Shown here piece after piece: positions 7,880-17,341 of a stretch of DNA of 64,000 nucleotides. Source of the DNA: Cesiribacter sp964504565 (lineage in GTDB: Bacteria > Bacteroidota > Bacteroidia > Cytophagales > Cyclobacteriaceae); assembly GCA_964504565.1 (NCBI GenBank), contig CAZDEY010000009.1, forward strand, positions 1-64,000, written 5' to 3'. A program made the translations under genes and the position numbers. Position 1 is the first letter of the stretch; each line of letters begins with the position of its first letter. Under the pieces are notes generated by a model that was not told the origin of the DNA, searched no databases, and saw only the letters and a program-made list of their open reading frames with translations.

Positions 7880-9778
7880 TTACAGGTTAAAAAGGTTTTC
7901 TAACTGGGGCATATCTAACACCCGGAAACTAGGCCGCCCGTTGGGGGCATAGCCCGGCTTTTGGCAGGCAAACAATTGGTCAATAAGCGTTCGGCACTCG
8001 GTTTCGTCTAAAGTCTGCCCGTTTTTAATAGAACCACGTACGGCCAATGCCATAGCTATGCGGTTCCGCTTGTCCAGCGAAAGCTCGGAAGATTGGTGTT
8101 TCAGTTGCTCAATAACCCCTTCCAGCAGAGATTTTCCGTCCATATGCGATAGGTCAGCCGGTATACCCTGAATTACTACTGTTTTATCGCCGAAAGGTTG
8201 AATATCGAACCCCAATTGTTGTACCTCTTCCCAATATTCCTGCAGCAGGGCATAGTCAGTTGCGGGTAGCTGTAGCTGATCGGGAAATAGGGATTGCTGG
8301 GCGTGGGCATTACCGAAGGCCGCTTGTTTTACAAACTTTTCGTACAGAATCCGCTGATGGGCCGCCTGTTGGTCAACCACCATTAAGCCACTTTTTATAC
8401 TGCTTAACAAGTATCGGTTATGCAACTGAAAAACTACCCTCTTGGCATCAGCAACTTCAGCTTCGGAAGTATCTACCGGATACTCAGGCTGGTTTAAGGA
8501 ACTGGCAATAGTAACCACCTGCTGTTTGGGCCTTTCCCCGGCTCTGAGATCTGATCTTTTGGGTACGCCTTCAAATAAACTTTCCCAATGGTTCAGGTTC
8601 TTGTTCCCAAAATTGTCCGGACGGTATTGGGTATAAGCCGCCTGGGAATTTCCCGCCCCGCCGGCCAAATTGCTTCCCGAAAAATCGTTACGCTTCCCGG
8701 GTTCTGCTTGGTTTAAGTTATTATCCGGCAGGGCATTTAGCAATTGGTCAAAATTAACATCCTGATCAAAATCTAGGCTAGGCGAAAGGTTGTGTGCCCC
8801 TAAAGCCTGCCGTACCGCCGCCTGCACCACGGCATACACCGTACGCTCGTCGGTAAACTTAATTTCAGTTTTGGTGGGGTGAACGTTTATATCAATTTCT
8901 TTAGGATCAATTTCCAGAAATAATACGTAGAACGGAAAGGTATCGGCCTGTAGCAAGCCTTCGTAGGCGTTGGTTACGGCGTGGTTAAGGTAGCCACTTT
9001 TTATAAAGCGGTTGTTTACAAAAAAATACTGCTCGCCCCGGGTACGCTTAGCCGATTGCGGTTTGCCTATATAGCCGCTCAGTTTTACGTGCGGGGTTTC
9101 CTCTTTGCAAGGCGCCAGTTGCTGCTGGTAATTCTTATTAAATAACTGAACTATGCGGTGGCTTAACTTGCCGGTAGTCAGGTTAAAAGTTTCCAGATCG
9201 TTCTGGTGAAAGCTGAATGCAATATTGGGGTGAGCCAGGGCTACGCGCTGAAATTCTTCCAGAATATGCCGCAACTCTACNNNNNNNNNNNNNNNNNNNN
9301 NNNNNNGGGCGGGTATATTAAAGAATAGGTTTTTGACCGAAATGGAAGTACCGGCCGGGCAAACACAGGGTTCCTGTTTCACCAATTCCGAACCCTCAAT
9401 ACATAGGCGGGTTCCCAATTCATCGGCGGCAGAGCGGGTTTTCATTTCTACCTGGGCTACGGCCGCAATAGAGGCTAAAGCCTCACCCCTAAAGCCCATG
9501 GTTTTTATTGAGAAAAGATCTTCGGCCGTTTGAATTTTAGAAGTAGCGTGGCGTTCAAAGCTCATCCGGGCATCGGTTTCGCTCATGCCTCTGCCATCGT
9601 CTACCACCTGTATAAGCGATTTGCCGGCTTCCTTTACCACTACCTGAACCCTGGTGGCCCCGGCATCAATACTATTCTCCATTAACTCCTTAACTACCGA
9701 AGCCGGCCGCTGCACCACCTCGCCGGCGGCAATTTGGTTAGCAATAGCATCGGGTAGCAGGCGTATTACATCGCTCAT
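7880..9778 (-). CDS. mutL: DNA mismatch repair protein MutL (contains a 26-N gap)
   Basis: About 632 aa. The N-terminal GHKL ATPase shows IAAGEVVQRPASVVKELMEN, DDGRGM and GFRGEALASIAAV. MutL links MutS mismatch recognition to strand incision. A block of 26 Ns (9281-9306) hides nine codons just after FFNIPA, where MutL normally has a conserved Arg/Lys-rich loop; the frame is the same on both sides. The C-terminal dimerisation/endonuclease domain has DQQAAHQRILYE in place of the usual DQHAxxER-type motif. A variable linker spans about 340-440. It heads a likely operon with two rhomboid genes. Confidence 0.95.
   Translation of the reverse strand: MSDVIRLLPDAIANQIAAGEVVQRPASVVKELMENSIDAGATRVQVVVKEAGKSLIQVVDDGRGMSETDARMSFERHATSKIQTAEDLFSIKTMGFRGEALASIAAVAQVEMKTRSAADELGTRLCIEGSELVKQEPCVCPAGTSISVKNLFFNIPAXXXXXXXXXVELRHILEEFQRVALAHPNIAFSFHQNDLETFNLTTGKLSHRIVQLFNKNYQQQLAPCKEETPHVKLSGYIGKPQSAKRTRGEQYFFVNNRFIKSGYLNHAVTNAYEGLLQADTFPFYVLFLEIDPKEIDINVHPTKTEIKFTDERTVYAVVQAAVRQALGAHNLSPSLDFDQDVNFDQLLNALPDNNLNQAEPGKRNDFSGSNLAGGAGNSQAAYTQYRPDNFGNKNLNHWESLFEGVPKRSDLRAGERPKQQVVTIASSLNQPEYPVDTSEAEVADAKRVVFQLHNRYLLSSIKSGLMVVDQQAAHQRILYEKFVKQAAFGNAHAQQSLFPDQLQLPATDYALLQEYWEEVQQLGFDIQPFGDKTVVIQGIPADLSHMDGKSLLEGVIEQLKHQSSELSLDKRNRIAMALAVRGSIKNGQTLDETECRTLIDQLFACQKPGYAPNGRPSFRVLDMPQLENLFNL
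9281..9306. other. Sequence gap of 26 N inside mutL
   Basis: Twenty-six undetermined bases. Because the mutL frame is open and identical on both sides, the gap length is either exact or off by a multiple of three. Confidence 0.95.
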
Positions 9779-9846
9779 TTCTCAAAAATACGAGTTAATA
9801 CTTGTTTGTACTAATTAGAAGGGTGGTTAATTAGGCAGTAAAAGCA

Positions 9847-9874
9847 GTAGCCTAGGGTTTAAACCCTAGGCTAC
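9847..9874. repeat. Perfect 28-bp palindrome upstream of mutL
   Basis: Fourteen bases (GTAGCCTAGGGTTT) are followed directly by their exact reverse complement, with no spacer. It lies between the 118-aa gene ending at 9899 and the mutL start at 9778, both on the minus strand. It could act as a terminator for the upstream gene, though only a short T run follows, or as a protein-binding site or repeat element. Confidence 0.85.
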
Positions 9875-9898
9875 TTACCGTCATAAAAATAAACCAAA

Positions 9899-10255
9899 TC
9901 AAGCAACCTTATTCATAAACCGCTTGCCCACAACATATACACCTAATAGGCCAGTGGCTACATACAGGGCAATGTTTCCGTACATTATCCAGCCGCCCAT
10001 TCCTACAACCAACAGTACTATAATCAGCAACTGCATAATATTGGATTTCTTGTCAGCCTCCTGGCGGTGGTGCAGGGCCGATTCCCACTCGCGTTTAAAG
10101 TTAGCCGCGGCCTGAGGGTTCTTTTGCTCAGCTATGAATTCCTTCTCTATACGCGCTACCCGCCCTTCTATTTCTTCTTTCACCTCATCGTAATACCGGG
10201 GTTCGTAGGTAAATTTTCTATATTGAGGCAGTTTAACCAGAGAACGTACTTTCAT
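9899..10255 (-). CDS. Small membrane protein with coiled-coil head, unknown function
   Basis: 118 aa. A charged N-terminal half (about 20-70, with VKEEIEGRVARIEKEF) looks helical. Two adjacent transmembrane segments follow: about 74-92 (MQLLIIVLLVVGMGGWIM) and 95-111. No known domain is recognised. It is upstream of mutL on the same strand, separated by 120 bp that contain a perfect palindrome. Confidence 0.65.
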   Translation of the reverse strand: MKVRSLVKLPQYRKFTYEPRYYDEVKEEIEGRVARIEKEFIAEQKNPQAAANFKREWESALHHRQEADKKSNIMQLLIIVLLVVGMGGWIMYGNIALYVATGLLGVYVVGKRFMNKVA

Positions 10256-10353
10256 ATTTTTTGAATCTAGTGAAGAATACTAAATACTTCCTTAAATTAG
10301 TTGAAATACCATACCTACGCTAATCAATTTGAACATAATATGCGTTCTTGTGT

Positions 10354-13300
10354 ATGAATATGGTACAGCCTACAGCAACTTTGCAGCGCACAACAAATTT
10401 AACGATATTTCACTTGGGTAACGCCAGCCTTTTCAGATTAGTTTATTCGGTACTGCTTATTACCGCCGCTATAATTAGCACGCAGCCGGTAACGGCCCAT
10501 TCCCAGCTTTCAGCCCTCATTCCTAAAGATACTACCGGGCAGGCCCAGTGGCTAAATCAGCGTAACGCCTGGGTGGATAGCGTTATGAGTACGCTAACCG
10601 AAGATCAGAAAATTGGCCAATTATTTATGGTGGCGGCCTACAGCAATCGCGGCCCGGAACACGAGCAGGAGCTAGCCAAGCTTATCCGCGAACAGGGCAT
10701 CGGCGGGCTAATCTTCTTTCAAGGTGGGCCCGGCCGGCAAGCCCGTATGACCAACCGCTTGCAGGCGCTGGCTAACGTACCCCTAATGATTGGCATGGAT
10801 GCCGAATGGGGTTTAGGCATGAGGCTGGACAGCATTCCTGATTTTCCGCGCCAGGTAACCCTGGGGGCAATTCAGGATAACCAATTTATTTATACCATGG
10901 GGGCCGAAATTGCCCGTGAGCTAAAACTGTTGGGCGTACACGTAAATTTTGCCCCGGTGGTTGATGTAAATAGCAACCCGCTTAACCCGGTAATTGGCAG
11001 CCGCAGCTTTGGCGAATATAAATTTGATGTGGCCCGGAAAGGCATAGCCTATATGAAGGGCATGCAGGATAACGGCGTTATGGCCAGCGCCAAGCACTTC
11101 CCCGGCCACGGCGATACCGATACCGATTCGCACCTAACCCTGCCCGTAGTACGGCACGATATGGAACGCATCCGTAGCCTGGAAATGTACCCTTTTCAGC
11201 GCCTGATGGAAGACAGCCTGGGCAGTATAATGGTAGCCCACCTCAATATTCCGGCTATTGATAACCGGCCTAACCGGGCCACTACCCTATCGCCAGCGGC
11301 GGTAAACGGCTTGCTTCGGAAAGAGATGAATTACGACGGCCTGGTATTTACCGATGCCCTGAATATGAAGGGGGTCAGCCAGTTTTTTAAACCCGGCGAG
11401 GTAGATTTGGAAGCCCTTATGGCCGGCAATGATGTACTGCTTTTTTCGGAAGATGTGCCTACGGCAGTAAAGCAAATTAAGCGCGCTATTAAAAAGGGTA
11501 CTTTAAAAAGTGGTGAAGTTAACGAGCACGTACGCCGGATTTTAAAAGCTAAATACTGGGCCGGTTTGCATTCGTATCAGCCAATTAACACGGATCGCCT
11601 AACTGAAAAAATTAATGGCCCAATTGCCGAACTGGTTCGCCAAAAGCTATATGAAAATGCTATTACGGTAGTTAAAAACCAGCGCGATTTTCTGCCTATA
11701 AAAAATGTAGCCGAACAAACTTTTGCCGTGCTTAATTTAGGCGGAAATGCCGAAGACAAAACGTTTACCGAAAGCCTGAATAAGTATGCTGTATTTGATA
11801 ATTACCATTTACCAATGGATGCCAGCCCGGCCGAGTATGAGCAAATGCTGTACCGCCTTAGCTTGTACGATGTGGTAGTTGTAGGCGTTCAGGGTATGAA
11901 CCGTTCGGGCAGTAAGCAGTTTGGCCTTTCTACCGAAGCCCTAAATTTTATAGACCAGGTTAGGCGTAATCAGAATGTGATATTTAGCGTTTTTGGTATT
12001 CCTTATAGCTTACAGTACTTTGAGCAGGCCAAATACCTAATTTGCGCTTACGAAGAAAATGAATACACCCAAAAGCTGGTTCCAGCGGTAATTTTTGGCG
12101 GTATAGAAGCCAACGGAGAGTTGCCGGTTAGCGTATCGGGCTTGGTGAGAAGGAAGATGGGCGATGATACCCGCTACCTGCAGCGCCTGCACTATTCCGT
12201 ACCGGAAGATGTAGGTATGGATAGCCACGTGCTGGATAATGTGGATGCCATAGCCAAAGAAGCCATCGAACTAGGGGCTACCCCGGGTTGTCAAATTTTG
12301 GTAGCCCGAAAAGGCTCGATTGTCTACCAAAAATCCTTTGGCCATTTAACTTACGATAGCCTGCAGGCCGTAACCAATGAAACCGTATACGATATTGCCT
12401 CAATTACCAAAGTAGCGGCAACCCTGCAGGTTATGATGTTCCTATACGAACGTGACCTGATAGATCTGGATAAACCTATTGTAAACTATTTACCCGACCT
12501 GAAAGGAACCAATAAGGCCCGAATGACCCTGCGGAATATTCTGGCGCACCAGGCCGGCTTAGTACCGTATATACCCTTTTGGAAATTTACGCTGGGCGAT
12601 ATGGGCCTGAGCAATAACTTTTACAGTTCGGTGCCTACCGAAAACTACCAGTTACAGGTTTCGGAAGGTATTTATGCCGTTCAATCAATTCAGGATACGG
12701 TTTGGCAGTGGATTAAAGACTCGGAACTACGCGATTTGCCGCGCCGCCAAAAAACCTACGATTATAAGTACAGCGATGTTGGCTACTACATTATGCAGCG
12801 CATTGCCGAGAAAATACTAAACCAGCCGATGGCCGAGTTTCTGGCCCAAAACCTCTACGAACCGCTGGGCCTTTCTACCATGACGTACCTGCCACTTTGC
12901 AAGTACAATGCCGACCGCATTGCCCCAACCGAGCACGATACCTACTTTAGAAATAGCCTGGTCTGCGGAATGGTACACGACCAGGGAGCCGCCATGCTGG
13001 GCGGTATAGCCGGCCACGCCGGGTTGTTTAGTAACTCCAGCGATTTGGCTACCCTTATTCAAATGAATTTGCAAGATGGTATTTACGGTGGCCGCCGCTT
13101 TTTGGCCCCCGGTACGGTATCCTATTTCGCTAAAAAGCAGTTTGAAGATAACCGCCGCGGCCTGGGTTGGGATAAGCCCGAAATGCAGGAACATTCCGGG
13201 CCAACTTCAAATTATGCTTCGGCCGAAACCTTTGGTCATACCGGCTTTACCGGCACTGCCGTTTGGGCCGATCCGCGCTTCGATTTGGTTTATATATTTC

Positions 13301-13422
13301 TTTCGAACCGTATATACCCCGATGCCGGTAATACAAAACTTATAAAATATAACATCAGAACCCGTATTATGGACGAAATATATAAGTCCATTCAGAGTTT
13401 TGATAAATCGTATAATCCATGA
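10354..13422 (+). CDS. Exported glycoside hydrolase family 3 / beta-lactamase-fold fusion
   Basis: 1022 aa from the ATG at 10354; an in-frame TTG 6 bp earlier and an ATG at 10360 are alternatives. A signal sequence (VYSVLLITAAIISTQPVTAHS) is followed by a NagZ-like GH3 domain with KHFPGHGDTDTDSH (Lys247 to His252 region) and FTDALNMKG, which in the family removes beta-N-acetylglucosamine. The C-terminal third (about 610-1015) is a serine beta-lactamase/penicillin-binding fold with SITK (Ser683, Lys686), YSD and HTG (His962). I infer a role in muropeptide or glycan processing in the periplasm. It overlaps bshA by four bases, so translation is probably coupled. Confidence 0.93.
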   Translation: MNMVQPTATLQRTTNLTIFHLGNASLFRLVYSVLLITAAIISTQPVTAHSQLSALIPKDTTGQAQWLNQRNAWVDSVMSTLTEDQKIGQLFMVAAYSNRGPEHEQELAKLIREQGIGGLIFFQGGPGRQARMTNRLQALANVPLMIGMDAEWGLGMRLDSIPDFPRQVTLGAIQDNQFIYTMGAEIARELKLLGVHVNFAPVVDVNSNPLNPVIGSRSFGEYKFDVARKGIAYMKGMQDNGVMASAKHFPGHGDTDTDSHLTLPVVRHDMERIRSLEMYPFQRLMEDSLGSIMVAHLNIPAIDNRPNRATTLSPAAVNGLLRKEMNYDGLVFTDALNMKGVSQFFKPGEVDLEALMAGNDVLLFSEDVPTAVKQIKRAIKKGTLKSGEVNEHVRRILKAKYWAGLHSYQPINTDRLTEKINGPIAELVRQKLYENAITVVKNQRDFLPIKNVAEQTFAVLNLGGNAEDKTFTESLNKYAVFDNYHLPMDASPAEYEQMLYRLSLYDVVVVGVQGMNRSGSKQFGLSTEALNFIDQVRRNQNVIFSVFGIPYSLQYFEQAKYLICAYEENEYTQKLVPAVIFGGIEANGELPVSVSGLVRRKMGDDTRYLQRLHYSVPEDVGMDSHVLDNVDAIAKEAIELGATPGCQILVARKGSIVYQKSFGHLTYDSLQAVTNETVYDIASITKVAATLQVMMFLYERDLIDLDKPIVNYLPDLKGTNKARMTLRNILAHQAGLVPYIPFWKFTLGDMGLSNNFYSSVPTENYQLQVSEGIYAVQSIQDTVWQWIKDSELRDLPRRQKTYDYKYSDVGYYIMQRIAEKILNQPMAEFLAQNLYEPLGLSTMTYLPLCKYNADRIAPTEHDTYFRNSLVCGMVHDQGAAMLGGIAGHAGLFSNSSDLATLIQMNLQDGIYGGRRFLAPGTVSYFAKKQFEDNRRGLGWDKPEMQEHSGPTSNYASAETFGHTGFTGTAVWADPRFDLVYIFLSNRIYPDAGNTKLIKYNIRTRIMDEIYKSIQSFDKSYNP

Positions 13423-14570
13423 GAATTGGAATAGTATGCTACCCTACGTTTGGTGGTAGCGGGGTAGTGGCTACCGAGCTGGGCAAAGGCTTAGCAAAAA
13501 AGGGGCATAAAGTGCACTTTATAACCTACAGCCAACCTACCCGCCTCGATTTTTTCAGTGAAAACCTATTCTACCACGAGGTACACGTAGAGAATTACCC
13601 GCTATTTGCCTACCCGCCCTACGAATTAGCTTTAGCCAGTAAAATGGTAGATGTAGTACGCTACGAGAAACTAGATCTACTGCACGTACACTACGCTATA
13701 CCCCACGCCTCGGCGGCCTATATGGCCAAGCAAATACTGGCTACCGAAGGCATAAAAGTACCGGTGGTTACCACACTGCACGGTACGGATATTACGTTAG
13801 TTGGCAAAAACGCTAGCTACGCCCCGGTAGTTACTTTCAGCATAAATGCCTCCGATGGTATAACTGCCGTATCGGATTCGCTCAGGCAAGAAACGTATGA
13901 GTACTTCGATATAAAGAAAAACATAAAGGTAGTACCTAATTTTGTTGATCTGGAGCGGTTTAAACGCCAGAAGAAAGACCATTTCAAGGCCGCAATCTGC
14001 CCGCAGGGCGAAAAACTAATAGTGCATACCAGCAACTTCCGGAAGGTTAAGCGGGTAGATGATGTAATCAGGATTTTTCACGGGATACGCCAACAAATGC
14101 CGACTAAATTACTTTTGGTCGGCGATGGCCCGGAACGCCCGCGTATGGAAAAGCTATGCCGCGAGCTAAAAATTTGCGAAGATGTACGCTTTTTAGGTAA
14201 ACTGGAGGCCGTGGAAGAAGTTCTTAGTGTAGCCGACTTATTTTTGATGCCTTCCGAAAAAGAAAGCTTTGGCCTGGCCGCGTTGGAAGCTATGGCCTGC
14301 GAAGTGCCGGTAATAAGCTCTAATGCCGGGGGCTTAACCGAGTTGGTGCAGGAAGGTATATCGGGCTATACCTGCCCGGTAGGGGCGGTTAACGAGATGA
14401 TTAAATGCTCTTTAGAGATTTTGGCCGATGAAAAGCTAGATGAGTTTAAGAAGAATGCCTTGGCCCGCGCGCGCGAATTTGATATTAGCAATATACTGCC
14501 GGCCTACGAGGAAATTTACCAGGAAGTGCTACAGTCGGAAGATTTATCGGCCCTGAACCCTGCATCATAA
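13419..14570 (+). CDS. bshA: N-acetyl-alpha-D-glucosaminyl L-malate synthase BshA
   Basis: 383 aa GT4 glycosyltransferase. The N-terminal signature CYPTFGGSGVVATELGKGLA, then HVHYAIPHASAAYMAK and LHGTDITLVG, are typical of BshA. The C-terminal nucleotide-sugar site has MPSEKESFGLAALEAMAC. BshA joins UDP-GlcNAc and L-malate in the first step of bacillithiol synthesis, a low-molecular-weight thiol of Firmicutes and many Bacteroidota. The start overlaps the stop of the upstream GH3 fusion (ATGA). Confidence 0.93.
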   Translation: MRIGIVCYPTFGGSGVVATELGKGLAKKGHKVHFITYSQPTRLDFFSENLFYHEVHVENYPLFAYPPYELALASKMVDVVRYEKLDLLHVHYAIPHASAAYMAKQILATEGIKVPVVTTLHGTDITLVGKNASYAPVVTFSINASDGITAVSDSLRQETYEYFDIKKNIKVVPNFVDLERFKRQKKDHFKAAICPQGEKLIVHTSNFRKVKRVDDVIRIFHGIRQQMPTKLLLVGDGPERPRMEKLCRELKICEDVRFLGKLEAVEEVLSVADLFLMPSEKESFGLAALEAMACEVPVISSNAGGLTELVQEGISGYTCPVGAVNEMIKCSLEILADEKLDEFKKNALARAREFDISNILPAYEEIYQEVLQSEDLSALNPAS

Positions 14571-14676
14571 ATCAATATATGTTAATTTTACCGGGCAAAC
14601 ACTGAAATTGGGCAACCTTAACGGGTACCCTACGTATTGAAGCATTGAACCAGACTTCCCTCCTATTTTTAAGGTC

Positions 14677-15285
14677 ATGGCTAACGTTACTATAAAAAAC
14701 AAAGGCAGCAAGCAACTTTTTAAGAACCCGGTTTTGGAGCGCCTTTCCCGAACGCATATTGCGATTCCCTTAATTCTATATTCGCTAATTTCAGTAGGGT
14801 TAATTTACTATGCAGTTACTCAGTTTAATATGGAGTTTCTGCCGATAGTTGGCTGGTATTTTGCTGGCTTCCTTTTCTTTACTTTTCTAGAATATATAGC
14901 CCACCGCTACTTATTTCATTTGGAGCCTACAAGCAAGGTCCGGGAAAAAATACAATACACCGTTCATGGCGTACACCACGAATTTCCTAAAGATAAAGAC
15001 CGCCTGGCTATGCCGCCAATCTTGGCTTTGGTATACGTTGCTGTCTTGTTCTTCATTTTTAAATTTATTTTAGGAAACACCGTATACGCTTTTTTACCTG
15101 GTATGCTTACCGGTTACGCGCTGTATTTGTTCGTACACTACGCAGTGCATGCCTTTCAGCCGCCTAAAAACTTCTTAAAGGTTTTGTGGATTCACCACGG
15201 TATTCACCACTACAAAAGCCCCGATAGGGCCTACGGGGTAAGCAGCCCATTTTGGGACTATATATTCCGAACAATGCCTAAATAA
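14677..15285 (+). CDS. Fatty acid hydroxylase / sterol desaturase family membrane protein
   Basis: 202 aa with about four membrane helices and the His clusters of the di-iron hydroxylase superfamily: HRYLFH, HGVHHEFPKDKDR, HYAVH and HHGIHHY. The motif set is closest to fatty acid 2-hydroxylases, which in Bacteroidota may act on acyl chains of lipid A or sphingolipids. The exact substrate is inferred only from family membership. The ATG at 14677 gives the normal length. A strong terminator follows the stop. Confidence 0.88.
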   Translation: MANVTIKNKGSKQLFKNPVLERLSRTHIAIPLILYSLISVGLIYYAVTQFNMEFLPIVGWYFAGFLFFTFLEYIAHRYLFHLEPTSKVREKIQYTVHGVHHEFPKDKDRLAMPPILALVYVAVLFFIFKFILGNTVYAFLPGMLTGYALYLFVHYAVHAFQPPKNFLKVLWIHHGIHHYKSPDRAYGVSSPFWDYIFRTMPK

Positions 15286-15295
15286 AACTAGTATT

Positions 15296-15322
15296 AAGCT
15301 TAACTCCGGTTAAGCTTTTTTT
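15296..15322 (+). terminator. Terminator after the fatty acid hydroxylase gene
   Basis: Stem AAGCTTAAC / GTTAAGCTT (9 bp) with loop TCCG and a run of seven T, 10 bp after the stop codon. Confidence 0.9.
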
Positions 15323-15329
15323 ATTCGCT

Positions 15330-16151
15330 ATGGTTAGCATTCTGGGTTGTGGCTGGTTAGGTTTCCCTTTAGCTAAATTTCTTATTGATCAAGGAATTTC
15401 AGTTAAAGGCAGCACCACCTCTAAAAATAAATTTCCTACGTTTACAAAAGCCGGTATCGAACCGGTACTAATCAGCCTTCCTCTGAGGCCAGCCCAAACC
15501 AATGTAGGTAATTTTTTTGAGGCTAATACGCTAGTTATTGCGGTGCCCCCCTCTACCCACATCCAAGGGCCTAGCTTTCATATTGAGCAGATAGAGTCAA
15601 TTTTACCCTCAATAAGCCAGGCTAACCAACTAATCTACATCAGCAGCACCAGCGTATACCCGGAGGGGGAAGGCAGTTACAGCCCAGACTTCCGGATTGA
15701 TGAATCTAATACCGGTAACCCAACCCTTTTAGCTACTGAGCAACTATTACGAAAAGAACGGCCTGATGTAACTATCGTGAGATTGGGTGGGCTAATGGGC
15801 TACGATAGAATTCCGGGTAAACGGAACCCCGGCAGTTTGCCCCCTCAACCCCAAAGCCCGGTTAATTATATCCATCGCGACGACGCGGTGCGAATTATAG
15901 CTGAACTTATCCGCAGCAAAGCTAGTAACCAAATTGTAAACGGGGTTGCCCCGGAGCATCCTACGCGCCTGCAAGTTTACCAACGGGCCGCTGAAACCCA
16001 GGCCTGGCCTATTCCAGAATTAACTTCAGATAATAAAGATAGCCAAAACCGGATAATTGAATCAACCATACACCAAGTGCTTCCGGACTATACATTTGCC
16101 TATCCTGACCCGCTTGCTTTTTCTTACCTAAAACCGAACCCGGAAAATTAA
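15330..16151 (+). CDS. NAD(P)-binding SDR-like epimerase/reductase (YeeZ-type)
   Basis: 273 aa. The Rossmann motif is ILGCGWLGFPLAKFL, with GSTTSKNK after beta-2, as in extended-SDR-like proteins of the YeeZ group. ISSTSVYPEGEG contains the SDR-type Ser and Tyr region. A later segment, NYIHRDDAVRIIAELI, matches NAD-dependent epimerase/dehydratases. Substrate unknown. The ATG at 15330 lies just past the terminator of the preceding gene. Confidence 0.8.
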   Translation: MVSILGCGWLGFPLAKFLIDQGISVKGSTTSKNKFPTFTKAGIEPVLISLPLRPAQTNVGNFFEANTLVIAVPPSTHIQGPSFHIEQIESILPSISQANQLIYISSTSVYPEGEGSYSPDFRIDESNTGNPTLLATEQLLRKERPDVTIVRLGGLMGYDRIPGKRNPGSLPPQPQSPVNYIHRDDAVRIIAELIRSKASNQIVNGVAPEHPTRLQVYQRAAETQAWPIPELTSDNKDSQNRIIESTIHQVLPDYTFAYPDPLAFSYLKPNPEN

Positions 16152-16241
16152 TCCGTGTTATACTGGTATATTAAAGCCAGACGCTAGGCTTTGAACCAAT
16201 TTTACTGCAATTTTTACGTTATTGAGCGGAAGGGATTTTTT

Positions 16242-17339
16242 ATGATAGGATACAGATTTACGGACTACCAACCCGAACTTGACCCGGAATCGTCCGTATT
16301 TGAAAATTTGCTAAACGTTTTTCTCCAGCTTCTGCTAATGACGGGCGGCGATGCCAATGAAGCGTTGCACTGGCTAAACAATCTGGATAACAAGTATGGC
16401 CTTAGCACCGATGGCTACGGTATGGGCGATTTTATTGATGACCTGAAGGACCAAGGCTATATAAGCGATGAAACCCCGGACGGCAAATTTGAAATTACTG
16501 CTAAAAGCGAACAAAAAATAAGAAAGAGCGCGCTGGAAGAAATTTTCGGTAAGCTAAAAAAAGGCAACCGGGGCGACCACCGCACAGTATACGGCGGGGC
16601 CGGCGATGAGCCCCGTACCGACCTGCGCGATTTTCAATTTGGCGATACGCCCGACCAAATTGCCGTAACCGAAAGTCTTCGTAACGCCCAGATTAACCAC
16701 GGACTAGACGGCCCCTTACTTACTGAGCAAGATTTAGAGATTTACGAAAAAGACTTTAAGACCCAGACCGCTACCGCGCTGATGATTGACATTAGCCACA
16801 GCATGATTTTGTACGGAGAAGACCGTATAACCCCTGCCAAAAAAGTAGCCCTGGCCCTGGCCGAACTGGTAAAAACCAAGTACCCCAAAGACTCACTGGA
16901 TGTGTTGGTTTTTGGTAATGATGCCTGGCAGATTGAAGTAAAAGACCTGCCTTATTTACAAGTTGGCCCCTACCACACCAATACTGTGGCCGGTCTGGAG
17001 TTAGCTATGGATTTGCTCCGGCGCCGTAAAACGCCCAATAAGCAAATATTTATGATTACCGATGGCAAACCAACCTGCCTAAAACAAGGTATTAAGTATT
17101 ACAAAAACTCATTTGGGCTGGACCGGAAAATTGTAAACCAAACACTTAACCTGGCCGCCCAGTGTCGCCGCCTTAAAATACCAATTACCACCTTTATGAT
17201 TGCCTCTGACCCCTACTTAAAGGCATTTGTGCAGGAGTTTACCCAGGTTAACGGTGGCAACGCTTACTATAGCAGTTTACAAGGCTTAGGAAATTTAATT
17301 TTTGAAGATTACCGCCGCAACCGGCGCAAAAACTTATAA
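16242..17339 (+). CDS. von Willebrand factor A domain protein (MoxR partner)
   Basis: 365 aa from the ATG at 16242, which follows an AGGGA stretch; an upstream in-frame TTG at 16191 is unlikely. The helical N-terminal part (about 1-160) precedes a vWA domain with the MIDAS motif DISHS (Asp183 to Ser187) and MITDGKPT. It ends two bases before the start of the MoxR-type ATPase gene. Such ATPase/vWA pairs act as chaperone-like modules that insert metals or remodel complexes in known cases. No target is apparent from the neighbours here. Confidence 0.88.
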   Translation: MIGYRFTDYQPELDPESSVFENLLNVFLQLLLMTGGDANEALHWLNNLDNKYGLSTDGYGMGDFIDDLKDQGYISDETPDGKFEITAKSEQKIRKSALEEIFGKLKKGNRGDHRTVYGGAGDEPRTDLRDFQFGDTPDQIAVTESLRNAQINHGLDGPLLTEQDLEIYEKDFKTQTATALMIDISHSMILYGEDRITPAKKVALALAELVKTKYPKDSLDVLVFGNDAWQIEVKDLPYLQVGPYHTNTVAGLELAMDLLRRRKTPNKQIFMITDGKPTCLKQGIKYYKNSFGLDRKIVNQTLNLAAQCRRLKIPITTFMIASDPYLKAFVQEFTQVNGGNAYYSSLQGLGNLIFEDYRRNRRKNL

Positions 17340-17341
17340 AT

